A DNA stretch of 64,000 nucleotides from Pelomonas asaccharophilus_A (GTDB taxonomy: Bacteria; Pseudomonadota; Gammaproteobacteria; Burkholderiales; Burkholderiaceae_C), in assembly GCF_031458115.1 (NCBI RefSeq), contig NZ_JAVDXV010000007.1, positions 124,001-188,000 on the forward strand, written 5' to 3'. The notes beneath the pieces are model-generated. The model saw only the letters and a program-made list of their open reading frames with translations. It was not told where the DNA came from and did no database searches. Shown one piece after another: positions 17,301 through 27,528 of the stretch (its first letter is position 1; every line of letters begins with the position of its first letter). Made by a program: the position numbers and the translations under genes.

Positions 17301-17542
17301 TTGGAACGGTCCACGCCCGAGATGCTCTGCAGCGCCTTCTCGATGCGGTTGACGATCTCGCGCTCCGACGTTTCCGGTGACGCGCCGGGATACGTGACGT
17401 TGATGACGAGCACGGGCGGCTCGACGTCGGGGAACTGGTTGACGCGCAGCTTGGACAGCGCCAGCAGGCCCATCAGCATCATGCCGATGACGAGCACCAC
17501 CGTCGCGACGGGACGGTTGATGCTGAAGTTGGACAGGAACAT
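14327..17542 (-). CDS. RND (HAE1) multidrug efflux inner-membrane transporter
   Basis: 1071 aa, twelve transmembrane helices with two large periplasmic loops, as in AcrB. It starts with the invariant MFLSNFSINRPVAT, has the proton-relay aspartates in LIDDAIVVREN of TM4 and the partner lysine in LVAKNAILLLD of TM10. It exports drugs or other amphiphiles using the proton gradient, together with the adaptor encoded 15 bp upstream and an outer-membrane channel, which is not in this window. The length and motifs place it in the HAE1 group, not the heavy-metal group. Substrates are unknown. Confidence 0.94.
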   Translation of the reverse strand: MFLSNFSINRPVATVVLVIGMMLMGLLALSKLRVNQFPDVEPPVLVINVTYPGASPETSEREIVNRIEKALQSISGVDRSNSTSREGGATIVLVFDFSKNMIEAADEVRNAINSVRYKLPIEMREPIITRADPGAQPILQLALSSTSLTHAQLSRLAEDQLAERFRAIAGVSVVNVNGALKRELSILLRAEKLREFGVSVTEVLNAVRAQNTTAPVGKVRGTLEDQSIRLLGRLESPAEFEQMIIKRNAGQVIRLGQVAEVKDGFAEMTGYSLRNGRPNVGISVTRSRDASTVSVAVAARKLVEEIRKELPAGTTMDITQDGGEDAENSLHNVTHALVFGAGLTILVVYVFLNSWRSTLITALSLPTSVLAAFIAVWLMDFSLNFMSLLGLSLAIGVLIDDAIVVRENIVRHMERGSDRVTAAREGTAEIGLAVAATTFAIVAVFVPVAFMGQGPGQWFKPFALTVVASVIVSLLISFTLDPMLSAYWGDPPGYHEQPKKGIGKLLQRFNHWFDGVADSYGHVIAWALHHRRWMAAFAVLSFVGAIMLQGKFGGSSFLPKADAGFLVIDVRSPASSSLDYSKLKLDAAAALARALPETKATMAYPNATGGRIYIDIGKSTERKRSADDVATELRQKVGQLVGAEYVVLDDLNNGAQKPVQIRFYGADSRKLQELTLDFQKTLRGVRGAVDVGYSEQDPQNELQIELDRGLANQMGISVNDAAQALRVAFAGVEAGDWIDPTGEARDVAIRLHPADRVDAANIERLPIAVSGTNRMVPLDQIATITMGKGPGQIQHGDGKRTITVSANAQGRSAGEITAEAVKLAKAINFPPGYGIELAGSARDQEVVFTAMVTALLSGIALMYFVLVIQFNSFTAPLGVMLSLPLSLIGVVVALILTRGTLNLMSLIGVIMLMGLVAKNAILLLDATRQEEKAGIPREEALMHAGRKRFRPILMTTLALIAGMLPVAIGIGEGGEFYRPMAVAIIGGTITSTILTLLVVPSFYDSIEIARDKAVAKFHRRVPRFTAVGAFVLTLIEAVLTLLMIRFVFRMLVKLGRFATGRRGGVTPAAQG

Positions 17543-17557
17543 GGGCGGACCTCCTGT

Positions 17558-18715
17558 TTACTTGCTGGCAGCGGGGGCGGCAGCCACGGCGGAAGCGGCG
17601 CCGGCACCGGGCTTCACCCGCTGCACGGTGGCGCCGTCGACCAGGCTGCCGGTGGGCGCGCGCAGCACCTCGTCACCCAGCGCGAGGCCCGAGGTGACCA
17701 CCACTTCGCCGCGCCGGTCGTCGCGTTCGCCCAGCGTGACGGCCACCTTCTTCAGCTGGCTGCCCGCCACCTTCCAGGCAAAGGCGCTGTCGCCCTGGCG
17801 CTGGATGGAGCCCTCGGCCAGCACCAGCGCGCGGCGGTCGGCGCTCTCGACGCGGCCTTCCGCGTAGAGGCCGGCGACCTGCGGCGCCTTGGCCTTGTCG
17901 TCGAACTCGGCGATCAGCTCGACCTGGCGTGTCGTCGCATTGGCGGCGGCGTCGATGCGCGCCAGCTTGCCGCGGAACTCGGCGTCGCCGAAGCCGTTGA
18001 TGCGGAAGGCCACCGGCTGGCCAAGCTTCAGCTCGCCCAGGCGGTCGGCCGAGACCTGGCCTTCGAAGCGCATGGACGACGGGTCGATGACCTTGACCAG
18101 TTCGCGCCCGACCTGCACGGTGTCGCCGACGGAAATCTTGCGCTCGCTGACGACGCCGTCGAACGGCGCGCGAACCTCGGTGCGCGACACCTGCTGGCGG
18201 GCCGTGACGAGGCGCGCCTTGGCCGCTGCCAGCTCGCTCTGCGCGGCGTTGCGGCGCACCTCGGCGTCTTCCAGGCCTTGCATGGAGATCATGCCCTGCT
18301 GGTTCAGCGTGCGCTGGCGGACCAGCACGCGCTCGGTCTGCTCGAAGCTCTGCTGCGACGCGCGCAGCGCCTCCTCGGCGGAGGTCAGGCTGTCGCGGAT
18401 GGCCGTGGCGTCCAGGCGGATGATGAGATCGCCGGCGCGCACGCGTTCGCCGTTGTCCTTGGCCACCTGCAACACGACGGCCGCCACCTCGGCGCGCAGG
18501 TCCGCGCGGCGCGCGGGCTGGATGGCGCCGCTGATGACGGGAGCCCCGATAAGGCCGCTCTGCCCCACCTGACGCAGATCCTCTGGCGCCAGCAGCAACG
18601 GCGCTGCGGGCTTGGCCGCGGCGGCCTTGGCCTCGTCGGGCTTGCCGCCCTTGCCGCAGGCGGTGAGGGTCAGGGCCAGGGTCAGAGCGGTCAGGATCGG
18701 CGTTGCACGCGTCAT
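17558..18715 (-). CDS. RND efflux periplasmic adaptor lipoprotein (membrane fusion protein)
   Basis: 385 aa. The start at 18715 was chosen because it yields a lipoprotein signal with lipobox LTAC at residues 17-20; an earlier in-frame start adds an unrelated extension. It has the lipoyl/barrel-sandwich halves (RADLRAEVAAVV and RTEVRAPFDGVVSE), a central alpha-hairpin of about 80 residues, and an Ala-rich C-terminus. It bridges the RND pump to an outer-membrane factor. No local regulator gene is present, so control must be elsewhere. First gene of the operon. Confidence 0.92.
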   Translation of the reverse strand: MTRATPILTALTLALTLTACGKGGKPDEAKAAAAKPAAPLLLAPEDLRQVGQSGLIGAPVISGAIQPARRADLRAEVAAVVLQVAKDNGERVRAGDLIIRLDATAIRDSLTSAEEALRASQQSFEQTERVLVRQRTLNQQGMISMQGLEDAEVRRNAAQSELAAAKARLVTARQQVSRTEVRAPFDGVVSERKISVGDTVQVGRELVKVIDPSSMRFEGQVSADRLGELKLGQPVAFRINGFGDAEFRGKLARIDAAANATTRQVELIAEFDDKAKAPQVAGLYAEGRVESADRRALVLAEGSIQRQGDSAFAWKVAGSQLKKVAVTLGERDDRRGEVVVTSGLALGDEVLRAPTGSLVDGATVQRVKPGAGAASAVAAAPAASK

Positions 18716-18873
18716 GGAGCAGCTTTCTTCAGAATTCGGATTTCGGACGGCGAACAAAAAACGCCCGAGCTTAAACGTCTGGCAACATTTCGCCAGAGGT
18801 CATGCACCGGGGGCGGCAATCATTCAGGTTACGGGAAGCGTCCCCCCGTCCTGTCAGCAGACAGGCGAGGACG

Positions 18874-19452
18874 TCAGGCGCGACGCCAGTCCAGTGTCCA
18901 CGCACCCTGGCGCCAGCGCTGCAGCCACAGCAGGCCGATCAGGGTCTTGGCGTCGGTCAACTCGCCGGCGGCCGCCATGCGATCCAGCTCGTCGACCGTG
19001 TGCGTGACGAGTTCGAGAAACTCGCCGTCATCCAGCTTCTGCGCGCCCTGGCTCAGGCCGCGCGCGAAGTAGATGTGGATGCCTTCGTCCGAGTAGGCGA
19101 TGGCGTTGTTCAGCACCCCGGCATAGGCCCATTCGGCGGCGCTATAGCCGGTCTCTTCCAGCAGCTCGCGGCGGCCGCATTCGAACGGGTCTTCGCCCGC
19201 ATCCAGCTTGCCGGCCGGGAACTCCAGCATGACGCGACCCATCGGGTAGCGGTACTGGCGCTCCATCAGCAGCCGGCCGTCGTCCAGCAGCGGGATGACC
19301 ATGACGGCGCCCGGATGGCGGATGTATTCCCGCGTGGCGGTGCCGCCGTCGGGCAGCGCCACGCGGTCGCGGCGCACGTCCAGGAAATGGCCCTGGAAGA
19401 CCTGCGCGCCGTCGAGCAGGCGCTCGACCAGGTGATCGTCAGCCTCGGCCAC
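18874..19452 (-). CDS. nudF: Nudix hydrolase, ADP-ribose pyrophosphatase-like
   Basis: 192 aa. A perfect Nudix box spans residues 81-103: G81-x5-E87-x7-R95-E96-x2-E99-E100-x-G102, which binds Mg2+ and cleaves a nucleoside diphosphate. The upstream REYIRHPGAVMVIP and QYRYP strands match the ADP-ribose pyrophosphatase group. It would recycle ADP-ribose to AMP and ribose-5-phosphate. The start overlaps the 3' end of the DUF2818 gene by 14 bp, so it is probably the last cistron of the complex I operon. Confidence 0.88.
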   Translation of the reverse strand: MAEADDHLVERLLDGAQVFQGHFLDVRRDRVALPDGGTATREYIRHPGAVMVIPLLDDGRLLMERQYRYPMGRVMLEFPAGKLDAGEDPFECGRRELLEETGYSAAEWAYAGVLNNAIAYSDEGIHIYFARGLSQGAQKLDDGEFLELVTHTVDELDRMAAAGELTDAKTLIGLLWLQRWRQGAWTLDWRRA

Positions 19453-19741
19453 GGCGCAGATACCTCCAGACGAAGCCGGGGAAGCCCAGCGTGATGAACA
19501 GGCACACGCCGGCGGCGTAGAACTCCCAGCCCTGGCTGTGACGCTGGCCGATGCGGGCTTCGAGCAATGCGCCCAACCCGTAGGTCAGCACGGCCATCAG
19601 CGTCAACTCCAGCAGCCGCCAGCCAGCACCCTTGGGCGCGCGGCGCGGGCCCACGAGCAGCAAGCGCTCGTTGAAGTAAGGCAGGTTGGCCGCGACGATG
19701 GCCACGGCCAGGACCAGCCAGACGGCGACGGACTGGTCCAC
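19439..19741 (-). CDS. DUF2818 small membrane protein
   Basis: 100 aa with three hydrophobic segments (VAVWLVLAVAIVAANL, LLELTLMAVLTYGLGALL, FYAAGVCLFITLGFPGFVW). The NLPYFNERL motif after the first helix is what I associate with the DUF2818 family, which in Burkholderiales regularly follows nuoN. It begins 13 bp after the nuoN stop. A supernumerary or assembly role for complex I is plausible from context but not established. Confidence 0.82.
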   Translation of the reverse strand: MDQSVAVWLVLAVAIVAANLPYFNERLLLVGPRRAPKGAGWRLLELTLMAVLTYGLGALLEARIGQRHSQGWEFYAAGVCLFITLGFPGFVWRYLRRGRG

Positions 19742-19754
19742 GGGCAGGCGTCCG

Positions 19755-21242
19755 TTAGTTGCTGAGAGCCTTCAGGATGGCCGTCTTGCACAGCTCCAGC
19801 AGGCCGCTGGGCAGCAGACCGAAGACCAGCACGGCCGCGCCGTTCAGCGACATCACGAAGCGCACGTCGCCCGGCGCAGCCAGCGGCGCGGTGTCGGTCG
19901 GCGCATCGAAGAACATGACCTTGACGACGCGCAGGTAGTAGAACGCGCCCACCAGCGACACGACCACGGCGAAGATCGCCAGGCCCAGGTAGAAGCTCAC
20001 GCCAGTGGCCACCATGGCCTGCAGCACGGCCAGCTTGGCGTAGAAGCCCACGGTGGGCGGCACTCCGGCCAGCGAGAACATGAACATCGTCATGACCAGC
20101 GCGAACCAGGGGCTGCGCTTGGCCAGGCCGGCAAGGTCCTTGATCTCCTCGGCCTCATGGCCCTGGCGCGACAGCAGGATGACCATGCCGAAGGTGCCCA
20201 GCGTCGTCAGCACATAGGTGACGGCATAGAACATCGCGGCGCTGTAGGCGTTGGACGCCCACTCGGTGCTGCCGTTGACGACGCCGGATGCCATGCCCAG
20301 CAGCATGAAGCCCATGTTGGCGATGGTCGAGTAGGCCAGCATGCGCTTCAGGTTGGTCTGCGCGATGGCGGCCAGGTTGCCGATCAGCAGCGACACGATG
20401 GACAGCACCACCAGCATCTGCTGCCAGTCCACCGCCAGGCCCAGCATGCCTTCGACCAGCAGGCGCACCGTGATCGCGAACGCGGCCAGCTTGGGCGCGC
20501 CGCCGATCAGCAGCGTGACGGCGGTCGGCGCGCCCTGGTAGACGTCCGGCACCCACATGTGGAAGGGTGCGGCGCCCAGCTTGAACGCGAGGCCGGCGAC
20601 GACGAAGACGACGCCGAACACCAGCACGGCCTTGTTCGGGATGCCCTTGGCGATGACGTCGAAGACTTCGGGGATGGTCAGCGAGCCGGTGGCGCCGTAC
20701 ATCATGGACAGGCCGTACAGCAGGAAGCCGCTGGCCAGTGCGCCCAGCACAAAGTACTTCATCGCGGCTTCGGTCGACACGGCGTGGTCGCGGCGCAGCG
20801 CGACGAGCGCGTACAGCGACAGGCTCATCAGCTCGAGACCGAGGTAGATGACCAGGAAGTTGTTGGCCGACAGCATCACGTTGATGCCCAGCAGCGACAG
20901 CAGGCTCAGCGTGAACAGCTCGCCCTTGAGCATGTCGCGCGACGCGGCATAGGGGCGCGCGTAGACCAGCGTGATCATCGTCGCGACGCACGCGAAACCG
21001 GCCAGCAGGTGGCCCATCGGGTCGGACACCACCATGCCTTGCATGGCGTAGCTGGTTTGGCCGTCGTCGCGGCCGTAGTAATAGAAGTGCATCACACCGA
21101 CGACCAGCAACGTCAGCTGCGTCAGCCAGTAGGTGGGGCGGCGCTGCTCGTCGGTGACCCACAGGTCCACCAGCGCCACGATGCAGCTGGCAGCCAGCAG
21201 CAGGATCTCGGGATAGATCGCGAGCCAGTTCATGTCATTCAT
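19755..21242 (-). CDS. nuoN: NADH-quinone oxidoreductase subunit N
   Basis: 495 aa, about fourteen transmembrane helices, one of the three Mrp antiporter-like proton-channel subunits of complex I. It shows the conserved membrane Glu/Lys pattern including the FKLGAAPFHMWVPDVY segment and the LKRMLAYSTIANMG motif. The ATG at 21242 is preferred over the one at 21233 because GAGG lies 8 bases before it. Last core gene of the nuoA-N operon, followed by DUF2818. Confidence 0.96.
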   Translation of the reverse strand: MNDMNWLAIYPEILLLAASCIVALVDLWVTDEQRRPTYWLTQLTLLVVGVMHFYYYGRDDGQTSYAMQGMVVSDPMGHLLAGFACVATMITLVYARPYAASRDMLKGELFTLSLLSLLGINVMLSANNFLVIYLGLELMSLSLYALVALRRDHAVSTEAAMKYFVLGALASGFLLYGLSMMYGATGSLTIPEVFDVIAKGIPNKAVLVFGVVFVVAGLAFKLGAAPFHMWVPDVYQGAPTAVTLLIGGAPKLAAFAITVRLLVEGMLGLAVDWQQMLVVLSIVSLLIGNLAAIAQTNLKRMLAYSTIANMGFMLLGMASGVVNGSTEWASNAYSAAMFYAVTYVLTTLGTFGMVILLSRQGHEAEEIKDLAGLAKRSPWFALVMTMFMFSLAGVPPTVGFYAKLAVLQAMVATGVSFYLGLAIFAVVVSLVGAFYYLRVVKVMFFDAPTDTAPLAAPGDVRFVMSLNGAAVLVFGLLPSGLLELCKTAILKALSN

Positions 21243-21263
21243 TGTTCTTGCCTCGTGCTCGGA

Positions 21264-22739
21264 TCAGGCCGGGATCTTGCTCACTTGGACGTGCTTCAGC
21301 AGCCCGTCGACCGAGTGGTGCATCACGTCCGTGAACGGCTTGGGATGCAGGCCCATGTACAGCGTCGCGACGGCCAGGACGGCCAGCATCAGGAACTCGC
21401 GGCCGTTGATATCGGTCAGTGCGCGCACGTCGTCGTTGGCGATGTCGCCGAAGTAGACGCGCTTGACCATCCACAGCGTGTAGGCCGCGCCGAAGATCAG
21501 CGCCGTGGCGGCCACGCCGCCCAGCCAGAAGTTGAACTTCACCGTGCCCAGGATGACCATCCACTCGCCGACGAAGCCGGCGGTGGCGGGCAGGCCGCAG
21601 TTGGCCATGCCGAAGAACACCGCGAAGGCCGCGAACTTGGGCATGGTGTTGACCACGCCGCCGTACGACGCGATCTCACGCGAGTGCACGCGGTCGTACA
21701 GCACGCCGATGCACAGGAACATGGCGCCCGACACGAAGCCGTGGGCAATCATCTGCACCAGGCCGCCGGACACGCCCAGCTCGTTGAAGATGAAGAAGCC
21801 CAGCGTCACGAAGCCCATGTGCGCGATGGACGAGTAGGCCACCAGCTTCTTCATGTCCTTCTGCACCAGCGCGACCAGGCCGATGTAGACGACGGCGATC
21901 AGCGACATCGCGATGATCAGCCAGGCCCATTCACGCGCGGCATCGGGAGCGATGGGCATGGAAAAACGCAGGAAGCCGTAGCAGCCCAGCTTCAGCATGA
22001 TGGCCGCCAGCACGACGGAGCCGCCGGTGGGCGCCTCGACGTGGGCATCGGGCAGCCAGGTGTGCACCGGCCACATCGGCACCTTGACCGAAAACGCCGC
22101 CAGGAAGGCGAAGAACAGCCAGGTCTGCGCGCCACCTGGCAGCGGCAGCTTGTGCCAGGTCTGGATGTCGAAGCTGCCGCCGGACTTCACGTACAGGTAC
22201 AGCAGCGCGATCAGCATCAGCAGCGAGCCGGCCAGCGTGTACAGGAAGAACTTGAAGGCCGCGTAAACGCGGTTCGGGCCGCCCCAGACGCCGATGATGA
22301 TGTACATCGGGATCAGCGTGGCCTCGAAGAACACGTAGAACAGCATGCCGTCCAGCGCGCTGAACACGCCGATCATCAGGCCCGACAGGATCAGGAACGC
22401 GCCCATGTACTGGTTCACGCGCGTCTCGATGACCTCCCAGGCGGAGATGACGACGATGACGGTGATGAAGGCCGTCAGCGGCACGAACCACATCGAGATG
22501 CCGTCCACGCCCAGGTGGTAGCGGATGTTGAAACGCTCGATCCAGGCCAGGTTCTCGACGAACTGCATCGCAGCCGTCGAGGTGTCGAAGCCGGTGATCA
22601 GCGGCAGCGTGACGAGCAAGCTCGCCACGGCCGCCACCAGCGCCATCCAACGCGACGCGTTGGCGTGTTCGTCACGGCCAACCGCCAGCAGCAGCGCGCC
22701 GCAGACGATGGGCAGAAAAATCGCAAGACTCAGCAACAT
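21264..22739 (-). CDS. nuoM: NADH-quinone oxidoreductase subunit M
   Basis: 491 aa with about fourteen transmembrane helices. The antiporter-like core has KVPMWPVHTWLPDAHVEAP and MKKLVAYSSIAHMG, both hallmarks of the NuoM proton channel, including the channel lysines. GGAG lies 7 bases before the ATG. It lies between nuoL (19 bp gap) and nuoN (21 bp gap) in the standard order. Confidence 0.97.
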   Translation of the reverse strand: MLLSLAIFLPIVCGALLLAVGRDEHANASRWMALVAAVASLLVTLPLITGFDTSTAAMQFVENLAWIERFNIRYHLGVDGISMWFVPLTAFITVIVVISAWEVIETRVNQYMGAFLILSGLMIGVFSALDGMLFYVFFEATLIPMYIIIGVWGGPNRVYAAFKFFLYTLAGSLLMLIALLYLYVKSGGSFDIQTWHKLPLPGGAQTWLFFAFLAAFSVKVPMWPVHTWLPDAHVEAPTGGSVVLAAIMLKLGCYGFLRFSMPIAPDAAREWAWLIIAMSLIAVVYIGLVALVQKDMKKLVAYSSIAHMGFVTLGFFIFNELGVSGGLVQMIAHGFVSGAMFLCIGVLYDRVHSREIASYGGVVNTMPKFAAFAVFFGMANCGLPATAGFVGEWMVILGTVKFNFWLGGVAATALIFGAAYTLWMVKRVYFGDIANDDVRALTDINGREFLMLAVLAVATLYMGLHPKPFTDVMHHSVDGLLKHVQVSKIPA

Positions 22740-22758
22740 TCTTGTTCTCCGCCTCGCA

Positions 22759-24804
<2,046 letters not shown>

Positions 24805-24811
24805 CTTGTTC

Positions 24812-25132
24812 TTATCCCTTCAGCGCGTCGAGTTCCTCGACGTTGATGCTGGCCCGGTTGCGGAACAGCACGACCAGGATGGCCAGGCCGATCGCCGACT
24901 CGGCCGCCGCGACGGTCAGGATGAAGAACACGAAGACCTGGCCCGCCATGTCGCCCAGGTAGTGCGAGAAGGCGACGAAGTTCAGGTTGACCGCCAGCAG
25001 CATCAGCTCGATGGCCATCAGCAGCACGATCAGGTTCTTGCGGTTCAGGAAGATGCCGATCACCGACAGCGCGAACAGCATCGCGCCCAGCGTCAGGAAA
25101 TGGCCCAGGGTCAGTCCAGCGGCGCCGATCAT
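24812..25132 (-). CDS. nuoK: NADH-quinone oxidoreductase subunit K
   Basis: 106 aa, slightly longer than the 100 aa of E. coli, with three transmembrane helices. The glutamates in LLMAIELMLLAVNLNFVAFS and in AAAESAIGLAI are the conserved proton-path residues. Its start overlaps the nuoJ stop by 4 bp (25129-25132), indicating coupled translation. Confidence 0.96.
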   Translation of the reverse strand: MIGAAGLTLGHFLTLGAMLFALSVIGIFLNRKNLIVLLMAIELMLLAVNLNFVAFSHYLGDMAGQVFVFFILTVAAAESAIGLAILVVLFRNRASINVEELDALKG

Positions 25133-25770
25133 GCCTGGCCTCCTTCTTTGGGTGTGGCTTCAGCGGCCGGGGCGGCCACGGTGGGCGCCATCTTGACGAT
25201 CTTCAGGCGCTCGGCCTTGGTGACCTTGACCTGCTCGGAAGGATCCATGGCGCGCGAGTCCTTGCGGCGGCGCAGCGTCAGCGCGATGGCGGCGATGATG
25301 GCCACCAGCAGCAGCACGGCGGCGATCTGCAGCGGGTACAGGTAGGCCGTATAGATCTCGATGCCCAGCAGCTTGGTGTTGCCCATCTGCAGTTGCTCGG
25401 GCGTGGCCACCGGCGCGTCGGCCAGCTTGAAGCCGCCCATCAGCACGATGCCCATCTCGAAGGCGATCAGCGCGCCGACGATGGCCGCCAGCGGCAGGTG
25501 CTTCCAGAAGCCCTCGCGCATGCTGTCCGTGTTCAGGTCCAGCATCATGACGACGAACAGGAACAGCACCATGACGGCGCCGATGTAGACGAGCACCAGC
25601 GCGATGGCCAGGAACTCGGCCTTCAGCAGCATCCAGATGCAGGATGCCGTGAAGAACGACAGGATCAGGAACAGCGCCGCATGCACGGTGCTGCGCGCCG
25701 TGATGACACGGAACGAACTCACCAGCAGGATGCCGGAGAAGACGTAGAAGAGGATGGTCGTGATGTCCAT
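25129..25770 (-). CDS. nuoJ: NADH-quinone oxidoreductase subunit J
   Basis: 213 aa; the ATG at 25770 (MDITTILFYVF) is the family start, and an upstream in-frame extension is disregarded. Five transmembrane helices are visible, with the conserved YIGAVMVLFLFVVMMLD segment that forms the pi-bulge helix TM3. The C-terminal 50 residues are a charged cytoplasmic tail. Unlike every other junction of the operon, the gap to the preceding nuoI is 147 bp and filled by a repeat. Confidence 0.96.
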   Translation of the reverse strand: MDITTILFYVFSGILLVSSFRVITARSTVHAALFLILSFFTASCIWMLLKAEFLAIALVLVYIGAVMVLFLFVVMMLDLNTDSMREGFWKHLPLAAIVGALIAFEMGIVLMGGFKLADAPVATPEQLQMGNTKLLGIEIYTAYLYPLQIAAVLLLVAIIAAIALTLRRRKDSRAMDPSEQVKVTKAERLKIVKMAPTVAAPAAEATPKEGGQA

Positions 25771-25799
25771 ATGTACTCGGGCAAACACTTCTGACTTTG

Positions 25800-25917
25800 A
25801 ATCCGGGGCGTCCGCCGGGCCGCCCCAAGGACGAACCGGGCAGATGTGGACGGCGGCGTTTGCCGGCGTTCATCTGCGTCCCCTCGGGGGACCGGCCGGG
25901 TACTCCCGGACGAGGGG
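25800..25917 (-). repeat. Structured intergenic repeat, copy B, inside the nuo operon
   Basis: Read on the minus strand, it starts directly after the nuoI stop with CCCCTC, then GGGAGTACC, CGGTCCCCCGAGGGGACG and a hairpin closed by GCAGATG/CATCTGC around CGGC/GCCG, then CTTGGGG and GGCCCGGCGG. The order and much of the sequence equal copy A at 5546-5667. It is the only insertion-like spacer in the operon. No open frame or transposase is associated. It could stabilise or cleave the polycistronic message; that is inference. Confidence 0.65.
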
Positions 25918-26406
25918 TCAGCGATATTTGGCGTCGGCCTCCTTTTGCGCAGCAATTTGCGGCTCGTACTTGTCACCGACCGCCAGCAGCATGTCCTTGG
26001 TGAAGTAGAGGTCGCCGCGCTTCTCGCCGTGGTATTCGAAGATGCTCGTTTCGACGATGGAGTCCACCGGGCAGCTTTCTTCGCAGAAGCCGCAGAAGAT
26101 GCACTTGGTCAGGTCGATGTCGTAGCGCGTCGTGCGGCGGCTGCCGTCGGCGCGCACGTCGCTCTCGATGGTGATGGCCATCGCGGGGCAGACGGCCTCG
26201 CAGAGCTTGCAGGCGATGCAGCGCTCTTCACCGTTCTCGTAGCGGCGCAGCGCATGCAGGCCGCGGAAGCGCGGCGACAAGGGCGTCTTCTCTTCCGGGA
26301 ACTGGACGGTGATGTTGCGCGACAGGAAATGCCGGCCCGTCAGCTTCATTCCCTTGAGCAGTTCCCAGAGGAAGAAGGTCTTCGCGAAATTCGTGATTGC
26401 AGTCAT
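25918..26406 (-). CDS. nuoI: NADH-quinone oxidoreductase subunit I
   Basis: 162 aa, a ferredoxin-like subunit holding clusters N6a and N6b. Two Cx2Cx2Cx3CP motifs are visible: CIACKLCEAVCP and CIFCGFCEESCP. The amphipathic N-terminus (WELLKGMKLTGRHF) anchors it to the membrane arm. The start at 26406 gives the normal family N-terminus. It begins 10 bp after nuoH and is followed by the repeat-filled gap. Confidence 0.97.
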   Translation of the reverse strand: MTAITNFAKTFFLWELLKGMKLTGRHFLSRNITVQFPEEKTPLSPRFRGLHALRRYENGEERCIACKLCEAVCPAMAITIESDVRADGSRRTTRYDIDLTKCIFCGFCEESCPVDSIVETSIFEYHGEKRGDLYFTKDMLLAVGDKYEPQIAAQKEADAKYR

Positions 26407-26416
26407 GGTCGCCGCC

Positions 26417-27514
26417 TCACTTCCAGATGTTGAACGGGGTCTGCATCCAGGCACCGACAACGACCAGCCAGATCAGCGTGATGGGAATGAAGATCTTCCA
26501 GCCCAGACGCATGATCTGGTCGTAGCGGAAGCGCGGGAACGTGGCACGCACCCACAGGAACATCGTGACGACGAAGAAGGTCTTGGCGAACAGCCAGAAC
26601 CAGTTCCAGAACGCCATCGTGTGCTGGATGAAGCCCGGCGTGTCCATGCCGAACAGGCTCCAGGAGATCGGTGCGCTCCAGCCACCCAGGAACATGACGA
26701 CGGCCAGCGCCGACACCAGGATCATGTTGGCGTACTCGGCCAGGAAGAACATCGCGAACGACATGCCCGAGTACTCGATCATGTGGCCGGCGACGATTTC
26801 CGATTCGCCTTCGACGACGTCGAACGGGTGGCGGTTGGTTTCGGCCAGGCCCGAGATGAAGTAGACGATGAAGATGGGGAACAGCGGCAGCCAGTTCCAG
26901 GACAGCAGGTTGAGGCCCATGTCCGCAAACATGCCCTTCTCCTGCACCTGCACGACCGTCGTCATGTTCAGGCTGCCGGTCACCATCAGCACGACGACCA
27001 GCGCGAAGCCCATCGCGATCTCGTACGAGACCATCTGGGCCGACGCGCGCAGCGCGCCCAGGAAGGCGTACTTCGAGTTGGATGCCCAGCCGGCGATGAT
27101 GACGCCGTAGACCTCCAGCGACGTGATCGCCATCAGGAACAGCAGGCCGGCATTGACGTTGGCGACTGCGGCGTCGGGGCCGAAGGGCACGACGGCCCAG
27201 GCGGCCAGCGCCGGCATGATGGTCATCACGGGGCCGAGGAAGAACAGGCCCTTGCTCGCGGCGGTGGGCTTGATGATCTCCTTGAAGATCAGCTTCACCG
27301 CGTCGGCGATGGGGGTGAGCAGGCCGTAGGGGCCTACGCGGTTCGGGCCCGGGCGGATCTGCGACCAGCCGATGGCCTTGCGCTCCCACAGCGTCAGGTA
27401 GGCCACGCAGATCATCAGCGGTGCGACGACCGCGATGATCTTCATGAGGCTCCAGACCACGGGCCAGAGCGCGCCCAGCAGCGAGGCGCCGCCTTGGTAG
27501 AGGGTGTCGATCAT
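26417..27514 (-). CDS. nuoH: NADH-quinone oxidoreductase subunit H
   Basis: 365 aa with eight transmembrane helices. It forms most of the quinone-binding cavity; the conserved ERKAIGWSQIRPGPNRVGP loop and the acidic ETNRHPFDVVEGESE loop, both of the quinone/proton linkage region, are present. Standard position between nuoG (14 bp) and nuoI. Confidence 0.97.
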   Translation of the reverse strand: MIDTLYQGGASLLGALWPVVWSLMKIIAVVAPLMICVAYLTLWERKAIGWSQIRPGPNRVGPYGLLTPIADAVKLIFKEIIKPTAASKGLFFLGPVMTIMPALAAWAVVPFGPDAAVANVNAGLLFLMAITSLEVYGVIIAGWASNSKYAFLGALRASAQMVSYEIAMGFALVVVLMVTGSLNMTTVVQVQEKGMFADMGLNLLSWNWLPLFPIFIVYFISGLAETNRHPFDVVEGESEIVAGHMIEYSGMSFAMFFLAEYANMILVSALAVVMFLGGWSAPISWSLFGMDTPGFIQHTMAFWNWFWLFAKTFFVVTMFLWVRATFPRFRYDQIMRLGWKIFIPITLIWLVVVGAWMQTPFNIWK

Positions 27515-27528
27515 TCCGTTCTGCTCCC

